A DNA stretch of 64,000 nucleotides from Bacteroidota bacterium (GCA_030835135.1 JAUQWO010000034.1:62001-126000); one strand, 5' to 3'; counted from the stretch's first letter, positions 13,219-21,944 are shown. Made by a program: numbers and translations. Notes: generated by a model from the letters alone, not told the origin.

Positions 13219-15051
13219 ATGCCCACAGGAACAACGTACATCCTCGGCATCTCGTGCTATTACCATGACTCTGCCGCCGCGCTGATCCGGGACGGCGAGA
13301 TCATCGCTGCAGCCCAGGAAGAGCGCTTCACGCGCGTGAAGCATGACGCCGGTTTTCCCACCCACGCGGTGCGCTATTGCCTGCGGGAAGCCCGCATCAC
13401 CGCCGCGGACCTTGCCGCGGTGGTGTTCTACGACAAGCCGCTGTTGAAGTTCGAACGCATCCTGGAGACCACCCTGGGGTATGCCCCGCGCGGTCTCCGT
13501 TCATTTCTCACCGCCATGCCGGTGTGGCTGAAGGAGAAGCTCTGGATCCCATCGCGGATCCGGTCGGAGCTTGACTTCGACGGCGAGCTCCTCTTCGCCG
13601 ATCACCATGAATCCCACGCCGCGTCCGCGTTCTATCCGTCGCCCTTCGAGCGTGCCGCGATCCTGACGATGGATGGGGTCGGGGAATGGACCACGACGAG
13701 CTATGGCCGCGGAGAAAAGAACACGATCACGCTTCTGGGTGATCTGCGGTTCCCGCATTCGCTCGGACTGCTGTATTCGGCATTCACGTACTACACCGGG
13801 TTCAAGGTCAACTCGGCGGAATACAAGGTGATGGGGCTCGCGCCGTACGGCGAACCGGCGTACGTGCAGGCGATCTACGATCATCTCATCGACCTGAAAC
13901 CCGATGGCTCGTTCCGGATGAACATGGCGTACTTCGACTACGGTCATGGCCTCCGGATGACGGGCGGAAAGTTCGACGCTCTGTTCGGCGGTCCGCCGCG
14001 TGCGCCGGAATCACCGCTCACGCAGCGGGAGATGGACCTGGCGCGCAGCGTGCAGGAGGTGACCGAAGAGATCATGCTCCGCATGGCGCGGCATGTGCAC
14101 ATGGAAACCGGCGAAGATTCGCTCGTGCTCGCCGGGGGTGTGGCGCTCAACTGCGTGGGCAACGGCCGGCTGCTGCGTGAAGGACCGTTCAAGAATCTGT
14201 GGATCCAGCCTGCCGCCGGTGATGCGGGCGGTGCGCTGGGCGCTGCCCTTGCGGTATGGCATTCCTGGTTCGATGGCGCACGTACGGTGACGCCGGGCAG
14301 GGATGCGCAGAAGGGGTCCTATCTCGGTCCCGCCTTTTCGGACGACGAGATCCGGGCAACGCTGGAGAAGTACGGTGCCGTGGCGACGCAGACCACCACC
14401 GATGATATGCTCGCCCGCGTTGCAGGATGCATGGCGGATGGCGCGGTGATCGGCTGGTTCCAGGGACGGATGGAATTCGGGCCGCGGGCACTGGGCGCAC
14501 GCAGCATCATCGGCGACGCCCGGTCGAAGACCATGCAATCCACCATGAACCTGAAGATCAAATTCAGGGAATCGTTCCGCCCCTTTGCCCCGTCGGTGCT
14601 CCGGGAGCGATTGCCGGACTATTTCGCGATGGACGTGGACAGTCCCTACATGCTGCTCGTGGCACCCGTGGCGGAGTCGCTGCGCATCCCGATGACCGCG
14701 GAACAGGAGAAACTCTTCGGCATCGAGAAGCTCAACATTCCGCGGTCGTCCATTCCAGGCGTCACGCATATCGACCACTCCGCACGCATCCAGACGGTGG
14801 CCGAACAGGATCACCCGGTGTATTACCGGTTGATCAAAGAGTTCGAGAAGCTGACGGGATGCGGGGTGATCATCAATACGTCATTCAACGTGCGTGGCGA
14901 ACCCATCGTGTGCACGCCGGAGGATGCCTACCGGTGTTTCATGCGCACGGAGATGGACTACCTCGTGCTCGGGAACTTCATCCTGGCCAAGAAGGACCAG
15001 AAGCCGTTGACGAACGACACCGACTGGCGGAAGGAGTTCGCCCTTGATTGA
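13219..15051 (+). CDS. NodU/CmcH-type carbamoyltransferase
   Basis: A 610-residue O-carbamoyltransferase that uses carbamoyl phosphate (through a carbamoyl-adenylate) to modify hydroxyl groups of sugars or natural products. The N-terminal Kae1-like domain has YHDSAAALI, QEERFTRVKHD and the metal-binding HHESHAASAF motif. The C-terminal YrdC-like domain has GRMEFGPRALGARSI and ends with SFNVRGEPIVCTPEDA. It lies 12 bases after carB, which supplies its substrate, and overlaps the SxtJ-like gene by 8 bases. The acceptor is unknown; the trio with SxtJ and DUF5989 is often seen beside cell-surface or secondary-metabolite genes. Confidence 0.92.
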   Translation: MPTGTTYILGISCYYHDSAAALIRDGEIIAAAQEERFTRVKHDAGFPTHAVRYCLREARITAADLAAVVFYDKPLLKFERILETTLGYAPRGLRSFLTAMPVWLKEKLWIPSRIRSELDFDGELLFADHHESHAASAFYPSPFERAAILTMDGVGEWTTTSYGRGEKNTITLLGDLRFPHSLGLLYSAFTYYTGFKVNSAEYKVMGLAPYGEPAYVQAIYDHLIDLKPDGSFRMNMAYFDYGHGLRMTGGKFDALFGGPPRAPESPLTQREMDLARSVQEVTEEIMLRMARHVHMETGEDSLVLAGGVALNCVGNGRLLREGPFKNLWIQPAAGDAGGALGAALAVWHSWFDGARTVTPGRDAQKGSYLGPAFSDDEIRATLEKYGAVATQTTTDDMLARVAGCMADGAVIGWFQGRMEFGPRALGARSIIGDARSKTMQSTMNLKIKFRESFRPFAPSVLRERLPDYFAMDVDSPYMLLVAPVAESLRIPMTAEQEKLFGIEKLNIPRSSIPGVTHIDHSARIQTVAEQDHPVYYRLIKEFEKLTGCGVIINTSFNVRGEPIVCTPEDAYRCFMRTEMDYLVLGNFILAKKDQKPLTNDTDWRKEFALD

Positions 15052-15448
15052 CGCGATCCCGACCGGTCCGCGCATATGGCGGAAATTCGGACTGCTGTTC
15101 CTGGGCATCTTCGCCCTCGTTGCCGCGTACCTGTTCTGGAAAGGCTCGCCGTGGTGGTGGGTGTGTGGTGCGCTGGCCGTCGTGTCCGGTGGGACGGGGA
15201 TCGCGGCACCGTCGCTGCTCCGGGTGCCGCATCTCTGGTGGATGAAATTCGCCGGGGTGCTCGGATGGGTGAACACGAGAATCCTGCTCACGCTCTTCTT
15301 CGTGATCGTGCTGACGCCGGTCGGGCTGGTGATGCGCTTGTTCGGACGCGACCCGCTGTCGCGGCGGTTCGAAAAGGGGAGTGCGAGCTACTGGGAACGG
15401 AGAGAAGGTCCGGCGCCGGACCGCTCGCGGTTCGAGAATGAGTTTTGA
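15044..15448 (+). CDS. SxtJ-like small membrane protein
   Basis: A 134-residue protein with two or three hydrophobic segments (about residues 15-33, 37-55 and 73-98), then a basic/polar tail with DPLSRRFEKGSASYWERR, the conserved end of SxtJ-family proteins. Its function is unknown; the family travels with NodU-type carbamoyltransferases. The TTG start at 15044 overlaps the carbamoyltransferase by eight bases, implying translational coupling. No downstream ATG keeps the first membrane segment together with its basic N-terminal flank. Confidence 0.75.
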   Translation: MIDAIPTGPRIWRKFGLLFLGIFALVAAYLFWKGSPWWWVCGALAVVSGGTGIAAPSLLRVPHLWWMKFAGVLGWVNTRILLTLFFVIVLTPVGLVMRLFGRDPLSRRFEKGSASYWERREGPAPDRSRFENEF

Positions 15449-15522
15449 GGAGCATTGAAGAGAGAAGAGCGAAGGCGGCGAACGCCGTCCGTTTGAAATG
15501 TGTAGGATAAGGACCACCCGCA

Positions 15523-15696
15523 ATGGCACGCAAATCCCACAGCCGTGTTTCGATCCTTGCCGAGCTCTGGGCCTTCATGAAGGTCCGGAAGAAGTGGTGG
15601 CTCGGTCCCATCATCCTGATCCTGCTGCTGCTCGGTCTGCTCGTGGTATTGACGAGCGGGTCCGCGCTCGCGCCGTTCATCTACACCTTGTTCTGA
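15523..15696 (+). CDS. DUF5989 family single-span membrane protein
   Basis: A 57-residue gene, below the usual ORF size cut-off. It encodes MARKSHSRVSILAELWAFMK followed by VRKKWWLGP, a long hydrophobic helix, and a GSALAPFIYTLF end. This layout (LW-x-F-x-K-x-RKKWW, helix, APFIYTLF) is the DUF5989 pattern. The ATG at 15523 has AGGA (15504-15507) and GGACC upstream. Such proteins accompany carbamoyltransferase/SxtJ pairs, as here. Its role is unknown; a membrane scaffold for the carbamoylation step is only a guess. Confidence 0.8.
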   Translation: MARKSHSRVSILAELWAFMKVRKKWWLGPIILILLLLGLLVVLTSGSALAPFIYTLF

Positions 15697-15718
15697 GGAA
15701 CGGAGGGCTGTCGGTATG

Positions 15719-15803
15719 CCCCCAGCGGAAACCCGGATCCCGGGGAAACCGCAGTGCCATCCGCAAGCGGCACGGAATGTTCACAGCGAGTCTCCGCTGG
15801 GGG
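15719..15803. repeat. nested inverted repeats between convergent genes
   Basis: CCCCCAGCGGA (15719-15729) and its exact complement TCCGCTGGGGG (15793-15803) enclose two smaller hairpins, CCCGG-ATC-CCGGG (15732-15744) and GTGCC...GGCAC (15754-15773). There is no T-run, so it is not a classic terminator; it may end transcription from both sides or be a structured RNA. Confidence 0.5.
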
Positions 15804-15829
15804 GGAATACCGGCGGCCTGTACGACGGA

Positions 15830-16627
15830 CTACTGTACCTTCCTGAGGAACGCGAGCATCACTCGGTTCACCTCTTCAGCGTTCTCCAGCGGGCTCATGT
15901 GTGCGGCCTCCGGAATGATGTGGAGCTCGGAGCCGGGGATCTTCGCATGCATGGCGCGTGAGGCATCGGGTGGCGTTGTGACGTCGTGTTCTCCCACGAT
16001 GATGCACGTCGGCACCGGGATCTTTTCGAGAGCGGCTGTGGTATCGGTCCGGGCCGCCAGCGCGAGCAACGTACCGGCGATCGCCAGAGGCGGCGTGCGG
16101 GCGATGGTCACGCGGATCGCCTCCACCGCTCCGGGGACGCGGGTGAAGGACGAGGTTGCGAACACTTTCCTGATGAAATCGTCGGCGAACCAGCTCGACC
16201 CCCGTGACTTCACCGCCGCAACGGTCCGCGCGCGCAAGATCTTCGCGTCATTGCCATCCGCCTCGCTCCGTGTGTTGCACAGGATCGCTGCGTGGAACCG
16301 CTCCGGGTTTCGCTCGAGCGCCCGGAGCGTGATGTAGCCGCCCATGGACAATCCGGCGATCACCGCTTTCCCGATCCCGAAATGGTCCATCACGGCCAGC
16401 AGGTCATCCACATGGCCCTCGATGGTGTACTGGCCGTCCCCCATGCTGCTCTCTCCCAAACCACGCACATCATAGGCGATCGTGCGGTAGTGCGGACTCA
16501 GCGCCGCCACCTGGGCGTCCCACATCCGGTGGCTGAACGGGAATCCGTGGATGAAGATGACGGGAAGTGCGGAAGGATCGCCCGTTTCGACCACATGCAA
16601 CAGCGCTGTCTGGACCTGGATGTGCAT
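15830..16627 (-). CDS. alpha/beta-fold hydrolase
   Basis: A 265-residue alpha/beta hydrolase with the oxyanion motif FIHGFPFSHRMW, DVRGLGES, the nucleophile elbow GLSMGG (Ser about 94), the acidic residue in VGEHDVTTP and the catalytic His in EAAHMSPLEN. All three triad members are therefore present. The substrate is unknown; resemblance to 3-oxoadipate enol-lactonase-like and MenH-like esterases is generic. It is transcribed away from an M20 dipeptidase, and the shared promoter region carries a pair of CACGTG palindromes. Confidence 0.88.
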   Translation of the reverse strand: MHIQVQTALLHVVETGDPSALPVIFIHGFPFSHRMWDAQVAALSPHYRTIAYDVRGLGESSMGDGQYTIEGHVDDLLAVMDHFGIGKAVIAGLSMGGYITLRALERNPERFHAAILCNTRSEADGNDAKILRARTVAAVKSRGSSWFADDFIRKVFATSSFTRVPGAVEAIRVTIARTPPLAIAGTLLALAARTDTTAALEKIPVPTCIIVGEHDVTTPPDASRAMHAKIPGSELHIIPEAAHMSPLENAEEVNRVMLAFLRKVQ

Positions 16628-16654
16628 CGTGTTCTCTCCCGTTGTGACTGTCCA

Positions 16655-16683
16655 AATCTACGTAAATCGGGGGGTATTGTCAC
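16655..16683 (-). promoter_or_regulatory. sigma-70-like promoter for the alpha/beta hydrolase
   Basis: On the minus strand GTGACA is followed after 17 bases by TAGATT (also TAGATTTG). The -35 box overlaps the left CACGTG palindrome. Confidence 0.45.
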
Positions 16684-16704
16684 GTGAAGCTCGTGTCACG
16701 TGAC
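16679..16704. promoter_or_regulatory. paired CACGTG palindromes, candidate operator
   Basis: GTCACGTGA at 16679-16687 and GTCACGTGAC at 16695-16704 have cores 16 bases apart, about one and a half helical turns. The left copy covers the -35 box of the leftward promoter; the right copy lies 16 bases before the -35 box of the rightward promoter. This arrangement fits a regulator of both genes. Confidence 0.45.
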
Positions 16705-16720
16705 GCTCTCCCGGGTCTTC

Positions 16721-16749
16721 TTGACCCTGCCGGAATCTTATGGTATATT
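16721..16749 (+). promoter_or_regulatory. sigma-70-like promoter for the M20 dipeptidase
   Basis: TTGACC and TATATT are separated by exactly 17 bases, 40 bases before the chosen ATG at 16790. Confidence 0.6.
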
Positions 16750-16789
16750 CATTAAATTTATGTCATTCTACAGGTCACATGAGGCTCCC

Positions 16790-18172
16790 ATGAAGGATGT
16801 CCTGGGTTACATCGAGAATAACAGCGAACGCTACCTCAAGGAACTCACGGAGTTCCTGGCGATCCCCAGCGTCAGCAACAACCCCGAGAATGCCGGCGAT
16901 ATCCGCCGGTGCGCGGAATGGGTCGCGGAGCATCTGCGCTCCATCGGCATCCCCGATGTGCGCATCATGGCAACGCCGGGTCATCCGGTCGTGTACGGGG
17001 CATGGCTGGATGCGCCTGGAAAGCCGACAGTGTTGATCTACGGACACTACGATGTTCAGCCGCCCGAGCCGCTCGAACTCTGGACATCACCGCCGTTCGA
17101 GGCGACGGTACGCGGTGAGGACCTGTTTGCCCGTGGTGCATCGGACGACAAGGGGCAGGTCTTCATCCATCTGAAGGCCATCGAAGCCATGTTGCGGACC
17201 ACCGGGACCTTGCCGGTGAACGTGAAGTTCATCATCGAAGGCGAAGAGGAGATCGGCAGCGAGCACCTGGATGAGTTCGTCAAGGCGCAGGCGGAGCTGC
17301 TCAAGGCCGATCTCGTGCTGGTCTCGGACACCTCCATGTTCGCCCGTGATGTGCCCTCGATCTGTTACGGTCTGCGCGGACTTGCGTACATGCAGATCGA
17401 CCTTGTTGGTCCGAAGAGCGACCTGCATTCGGGGTCGTATGGCGGATCGATCCTCAATCCGATCCAGGCGCTTGCGGAGATCATCGCGAAGCTGCACGAC
17501 GGCAAGGGGCGCATCACCATCCCCGGCTTCTACGACGACGTGCGGGCATTGACGAAGAAAGAGCGCGACGCCTACAAGAAGCTGCCGTGGAACGACAGGC
17601 GGTATGCGAAGGATCTGGGCGTGAAGCAGTTGTATGGTGAGACGGGATTCACCACGCTGGAGCGGCTCTGGGCGCGTCCGACCCTCGAGTGCAACGGCAT
17701 CTGGGGGGGGTACACGGGCGAAGGCGCCAAGACCGTGCTCCCGAGCAAGGCCTCGGCTAAGATCTCGATGCGCCTTGTGCCCGATCAGTCTTCGAAGAAG
17801 GTCAGTGCCCTCTTCACGAAATTCATCAGGAAGATCGCGCCTCCCGGCGTGACGGTCACGGTGCAGTCGTTGCACGGTGGCGAGCCGGCGATCACTCCCA
17901 TCGACAGTCCGGGCGTGCGCGCTGCCTATGCTGCTCTGGAGAAGGGTTTCGGCAAGAAGCCGCTCTATCAGCGTGAGGGTGGATCTATTCCGATCGTCGT
18001 TCAGTTCAAGAAACTGTTGAAGATCGATACCGTGCTGCTGGGGTTCGGATTGCCGGATGAGAACGCACACGCGCCGGACGAGTTCCTGCACCTGCCGAAC
18101 TTCTTTGGTGGTATCCGTACGGCGGCGCACTTCCTGAACGAACTTCCTGCATATATGAAGAAGGGGGGCTGA
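16790..18172 (+). CDS. M20 family dipeptidase/metallopeptidase
   Basis: A 460-residue zinc peptidase of the M20 (carnosinase/CNDP-like) group. Metal ligands and catalytic residues appear in order: YGHYDVQPPEP (His86, Asp88), RGASDDKGQ (Asp119), IEGEEEIGSEHL (catalytic Glu-Glu) and a C-terminal His in DEFLHLPNF. The lid/dimer domain sits between residues about 200 and 350. The ATG at 16790 gives the normal length and has GAGG 7 bases upstream; ATG 16760 is in frame but too close to the predicted transcription start. It is followed 14 bases later by a glycosyltransferase gene. Confidence 0.92.
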   Translation: MKDVLGYIENNSERYLKELTEFLAIPSVSNNPENAGDIRRCAEWVAEHLRSIGIPDVRIMATPGHPVVYGAWLDAPGKPTVLIYGHYDVQPPEPLELWTSPPFEATVRGEDLFARGASDDKGQVFIHLKAIEAMLRTTGTLPVNVKFIIEGEEEIGSEHLDEFVKAQAELLKADLVLVSDTSMFARDVPSICYGLRGLAYMQIDLVGPKSDLHSGSYGGSILNPIQALAEIIAKLHDGKGRITIPGFYDDVRALTKKERDAYKKLPWNDRRYAKDLGVKQLYGETGFTTLERLWARPTLECNGIWGGYTGEGAKTVLPSKASAKISMRLVPDQSSKKVSALFTKFIRKIAPPGVTVTVQSLHGGEPAITPIDSPGVRAAYAALEKGFGKKPLYQREGGSIPIVVQFKKLLKIDTVLLGFGLPDENAHAPDEFLHLPNFFGGIRTAAHFLNELPAYMKKGG

Positions 18173-18186
18173 GCCACCAGGCTCTC

Positions 18187-19155
18187 ATGATACGGGTCAA
18201 TCTTCTAATCCATGTTCATACGGTAGGATTGCGTCGCGATCTCAGAGTGTTCAGAGAGGTGTTGCGGGGGAGAAAGGTCGAGTTGAGCGTCACTGCCTTC
18301 GACCCGGCGCTGGCGCCGCGGTTCCGCCGTGGTGTGCGGCGTGCGCTCTACACGGTCCTCCCGCGGAAGCGGTATGATATCAATGTCTTCGTCGAGGAGA
18401 TCAGCGAGCAGTGGTTACCGTATGCGCGCGTCAATTGTCTGATGCCACACCAGGAGTGGTTGACGGAGGGGAGTCGCGCACTGCTGCCGCGGCTGGACGT
18501 GGTGCTGAGCAAGACGCGGTTCGCGGACACACTGTTCACGGACCTCGGCATGCGGTCGATCTATACCGGCTTCACAACGCTTGACAGGTACAATCCCACC
18601 GTCCGCAAGGACTATGGTGCATGCATCCACATTGGCGGGAGCAGTCTGCAGAAGGGGAGCATGGCCGTGAACCGGGCATGGATCGCCAACCCTTCATTAC
18701 CGCCGTTGGACATGTACTGGTATGAACCCACCGCCAGGCCCATCCCTGCCCCGAACATCCGCATCCACCGGAAGTTCCTGCCGGAGCGTGTGATCAACGA
18801 GGATCAGAACCGATGCGGGATCCATCTGTGTCCATCGGAGGCCGAAGGATACGGGCACTATCTTTCTGAGGCAATGAGTTGCGGTGCCCTGGTCGTGACG
18901 ACGGATGCGCCGCCCATGAACGAGCTTGTCACGAAGGAGCGCGGTGTGCTGGTCGGCTATGCGCGTCAGGCGCCGCAGGCCGTGGGGACGAACTTCTATG
19001 TGGATGAGCAGAAGCTCGCTATGGCGATGCAGGAGATCTTCGCCATGCCGATGGAAGAGCGGAAGCGCATGGGCGAAGCTGCGCGGACATGGTTCGTGGA
19101 GAATGACAGGGCGTTCCGGAACAGGTTCTGGGAGGTATTGCAGGGCCTCGCTTGA
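18187..19155 (+). CDS. GT4-like glycosyltransferase
   Basis: A 322-residue protein whose C-terminal half has the GT-B nucleotide-sugar site: HLCPSEAEGYGHYLSEAMSC followed by GALVVTTDAPPMNEL, i.e. the E-x7-E region of GT4 enzymes. The N-terminal half is less conserved and short, with no obvious GT4 N-domain glycine loop. A retaining glycosyltransferase is likely; donor and acceptor are unknown. Its coupling to the dipeptidase gene upstream has no evident functional reason. Confidence 0.75.
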   Translation: MIRVNLLIHVHTVGLRRDLRVFREVLRGRKVELSVTAFDPALAPRFRRGVRRALYTVLPRKRYDINVFVEEISEQWLPYARVNCLMPHQEWLTEGSRALLPRLDVVLSKTRFADTLFTDLGMRSIYTGFTTLDRYNPTVRKDYGACIHIGGSSLQKGSMAVNRAWIANPSLPPLDMYWYEPTARPIPAPNIRIHRKFLPERVINEDQNRCGIHLCPSEAEGYGHYLSEAMSCGALVVTTDAPPMNELVTKERGVLVGYARQAPQAVGTNFYVDEQKLAMAMQEIFAMPMEERKRMGEAARTWFVENDRAFRNRFWEVLQGLA

Positions 19156-19173
19156 CCGGTCAGGGAGACGGTG

Positions 19174-21162
19174 TCAGCTTCCGGGAGTAAGAGGGAACCT
19201 CACGTCGAATCGTGTGCCACCGTTGTTCGTGATCTCGAGGTGACCCTCGATCTGTTCCACGAGGATATGCACGAGCTGGAGGCCGAGCGTCGATTCGCCG
19301 GCGTCATCGGGTGGCGGGGGCAACCCCTGCCCGTTGTCGGCCACGGTCAGTACGCATTCACGTTCGTGAATGGATCGCGCGATGACCTGGACGGTTCCCT
19401 CCGTGTCCCCGGGGAACGCATGTTTGAATGCGTTGGTCACCAGTTCGCTCACGATCAATCCCAGCGGGATCGCGGCATCGATGTTGACGGACACCGGGTC
19501 GCTCGAGACATCGATGCGCACCCGGCGGCTCCCGTGCGAGGCCTGGAGATGATTCATCAGGTCCGCAAGGTAGTCAGCGAGCTCGATCCCCATGAACGTT
19601 CCCGACCGGTACAGTCTCTCATGAACGAGCGCCATGGCTCTGATCCTGTCCTGGCTATCGAGCAGGAGGGCGCGTGAGGTGTCGTCGGTGAGTCCGTCCG
19701 ATTGGAGACTGAGAAGGCTGGAGACGACCTGGAGGTTGTTCTTGACCCGGTGATGGATCTCCTTGAGGAGAACCTCTTTCTCCTGCAGTGAATCGCGCAG
19801 GTGGCTCTCCGATGACTGTAATTGTTCGTTGCGCGCCATCAGTGCAGCGTTCAGATGTTCGAGTTCCTTCTGGCGCGCTGCGAGCTCTCTCGCCGCGCTG
19901 CTCTTTTCCCTGTAGAGGAAGTACAGAACAATGCCGAGGAGGAGGCTCAGGGCGACGAATGCTATGAGAAAATTCCTCACGGACCTGGCCTGTTCGAGGG
20001 CCAGCTGCTGGATGATCTGCTCCTTCCGGTCGGATTCGAAGCGGACCTGGAGTTCGGCAAGGTGGCGCTCGTTCCTCTCGTTGTCCAGGGAGTCTCTGAG
20101 GCGAATGAACGCGACGAGGCTGTCGTAGGCGAGGTGGAAGTTCCCCTGGGCGGCCAGGTTGGGCGGGATCTCCTGAGCGCTGAGTATCGCGATGCGCGAG
20201 AGTCCGATAGAGAGGCTGATCGCTTCGGCCTTGCGCGCATAGTCGAGGGCCCGGGCATGGTCTCCCTGGTCCCGTGCGAGGATGGCCATGTTCTTGTACG
20301 TTGTCGCGATGAGGTTCCGGCTGCCCGTGCGCATGGAGATGGCATGCGACTTCCTGTAGCTCTCTTCTGCCTCGCGATACCGCCGCTGGCTCCGGTAGAC
20401 GTTGCCGATATTATTGTCCAGGACGGCGACGCTGTTGGACCCGGGTGCGGTCCTCATGCGATATGCCAGGGATGCTCCGTAGTGGATGAGGGCGGAGTCG
20501 AGAGACCCGCGAGTGGCCAACCAGCTTCCGAGATGATTCCGGGTGATCGCGATCCCTTCCGAGTCGCCGAGGGCAATGGCTTCGGCGAGAGCCCGGCGGA
20601 AGAACCCGATATCGCTTACCGACGCACCGAAGTCCCTCGCCGCAAGTCCCAGGTGATTGTCGATCCGTACGGTGAGAATGCGGTTCCCGGAGCGTTGTGC
20701 GATGCTCAGGGCTTCGAAGCCCAGCTGCAGCGCGACGGTGGGGTCACCCCGCATGTACGCCATCAATCCGCCACTGTTCAATGCCGCGGCTGTGAGGGAA
20801 TCGTCGACTGCTGCCCGTGCAAGATCCAGTGCGCGGAGATGGTACGCTTCGGAGGAATCATTCTCGCCGCGCTGGAAGTATGCCTCGCCCGTAAGCTGGC
20901 ATCCCAGCGCCTGGAGCCGGAGATCGCCGCCGGACCGGGAGATCGCAAGTCCGCGGAGTGCACAGTGGAGGGAGGCCGTGGGGTCGGTTTCCGCAACGGC
21001 GCGCGCGGAGTCGTAGAGCGCGCTCGCGGCAGTCCGGGCTGCGCCGGCCGTGGGGGTGTGTAGGCTGTCGGTTCCGGCGCTGCATAGTGAGGCCGGGCAG
21101 AGCAGGATCGATCCGACAAACAGCGCACCGATCTCGATGAGGTCGTCGAATTGAGCTCGCAT
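19174..21162 (-). CDS. TPR-containing sensor histidine kinase (HisKA_2 type)
   Basis: A 662-residue membrane kinase. After a signal-peptide-like N terminus, residues about 40-350 are a string of TPR-like helical repeats, predicted outside the cytoplasm. A membrane segment (FLIAFVALSLLLGIVLYFLY) and a coiled coil follow. The cytoplasmic part begins EIHHRVKNNLQVVSSLLSLQ at about residue 468, the HisKA_2 phospho-acceptor motif, then HATPase boxes ELVTNAFKHAF and VADNGQGLPPP. No response regulator is adjacent. The ATG at 21162 has GAGAAGG upstream; longer in-frame sequence runs through the neighbouring gene and tRNA and is not coding. Confidence 0.9.
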   Translation of the reverse strand: MRAQFDDLIEIGALFVGSILLCPASLCSAGTDSLHTPTAGAARTAASALYDSARAVAETDPTASLHCALRGLAISRSGGDLRLQALGCQLTGEAYFQRGENDSSEAYHLRALDLARAAVDDSLTAAALNSGGLMAYMRGDPTVALQLGFEALSIAQRSGNRILTVRIDNHLGLAARDFGASVSDIGFFRRALAEAIALGDSEGIAITRNHLGSWLATRGSLDSALIHYGASLAYRMRTAPGSNSVAVLDNNIGNVYRSQRRYREAEESYRKSHAISMRTGSRNLIATTYKNMAILARDQGDHARALDYARKAEAISLSIGLSRIAILSAQEIPPNLAAQGNFHLAYDSLVAFIRLRDSLDNERNERHLAELQVRFESDRKEQIIQQLALEQARSVRNFLIAFVALSLLLGIVLYFLYREKSSAARELAARQKELEHLNAALMARNEQLQSSESHLRDSLQEKEVLLKEIHHRVKNNLQVVSSLLSLQSDGLTDDTSRALLLDSQDRIRAMALVHERLYRSGTFMGIELADYLADLMNHLQASHGSRRVRIDVSSDPVSVNIDAAIPLGLIVSELVTNAFKHAFPGDTEGTVQVIARSIHERECVLTVADNGQGLPPPPDDAGESTLGLQLVHILVEQIEGHLEITNNGGTRFDVRFPLTPGS

Positions 21163-21181
21163 AACCTTCTCTTGTGCTGCG

Positions 21182-21210
21182 AAAGTACGAGGACTGAGCT
21201 TCAAATGCAA
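21182..21210 (-). promoter_or_regulatory. sigma-70-like promoter for the TPR histidine kinase
   Basis: Minus-strand TTGCAT is followed after 17 bases by TACTTT, 20 bases before the ATG at 21162. Confidence 0.5.
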
Positions 21211-21282
21211 CTGGGTGGGGAGGGGGGCCTCATCGGGGCCTGATCGGATCGCACAGGAAATGCGACGAAGCCGGAACACACG

Positions 21283-21783
21283 ATGGTGATACAGATTCGC
21301 GCTTTGGAGCCCGGGGACGCCGGTTTGCTGTGGGACTTCACATACCTTGCCGTCCATGTCCCTCCCGGCAAGCCGCCGTACCCCCGCGACATCCTTGAGA
21401 TCCCTGCCCTCCGGCAGTATGCGGAAGCATGGGGTAGGGATGGCGACCTTGGTGTGGTGGCATGTGACGGGGAGCGGGTGATCGGTGCTGCGTGGCTCCG
21501 GCTGCTTGTTGGTGAGCCGAAGGGGTTCGGGTACGTGGATGATGAGACGCCGGAGCTGGCCATGTCCTTGGTGAAGGAGTACCGCGGGCAGGGGATCGGG
21601 AGCGCATTGATGGCGCGCGTGCTCGATCTGGCCGCCGGACGGTTTCCGGGCGTAAGTTTGAGCGTGGATGACGACAACCCGGCAAAACGTCTCTATATGC
21701 GGGCGGGTTTTGTTCCGGTGGGGCTTGTCGGTCGCTCGGTGACGATGGTAAAGAGATTCGGGGTTGCGCACGAGCACCAGTGA
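21283..21783 (+). CDS. GNAT family N-acetyltransferase
   Basis: A 166-residue acetyl-CoA-dependent acetyltransferase. The acetyl-CoA pyrophosphate loop is in VKEYRGQGIGSALM (R/Q-x-x-G-x-G/A), preceded by the central strand ELAMSLV, and the C-terminal part has VDDDNPAKRLYMRAGF, the typical GNAT motif B end. The substrate is unknown. It lies alone between the kinase and tRNA-His. Confidence 0.88.
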   Translation: MVIQIRALEPGDAGLLWDFTYLAVHVPPGKPPYPRDILEIPALRQYAEAWGRDGDLGVVACDGERVIGAAWLRLLVGEPKGFGYVDDETPELAMSLVKEYRGQGIGSALMARVLDLAAGRFPGVSLSVDDDNPAKRLYMRAGFVPVGLVGRSVTMVKRFGVAHEHQ

Positions 21784-21815
21784 AATGAGACCGGCGAAAT
21801 GGGGTTTTCGTGCAG

Positions 21816-21844
21816 TTGAAAATCTCAAGTGGATTGCGTATATT
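21816..21844 (+). promoter_or_regulatory. sigma-70-like promoter for tRNA-His
   Basis: TTGAAA and TATATT are 17 bases apart; the mature tRNA begins 24 bases after the -10 box. Confidence 0.65.
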
Positions 21845-21867
21845 ATCTGTCCCCTCACGGGGATGAT

Positions 21868-21944
21868 GCTGGCGTAGCTCAGTTGGTTAGAGCACCAGAT
21901 TGTGGATCTGGGGGTCACTGGTTCAAATCCAGTCGCCAGTACCA
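21868..21944 (+). tRNA. tRNA-His (anticodon GTG), no G-1, A73 discriminator
   Basis: A full cloverleaf of 77 bases with encoded CCA. The acceptor arm is GCTGGCG paired with CGCCAGT, with a G1-U72 wobble. The D stem is GCTC/GAGC, the anticodon stem CCAGA/TCTGG with loop TTGTGGA (anticodon GTG at 21902-21904), and the T stem ACTGG/CCAGT with loop TTCAAAT. The base before position 1 is T (21867) and the discriminator is A (21941). Most bacterial tRNA-His genes encode G-1 opposite C73; both are missing. That alternative form is known mainly from Alphaproteobacteria. Confidence 0.96.
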
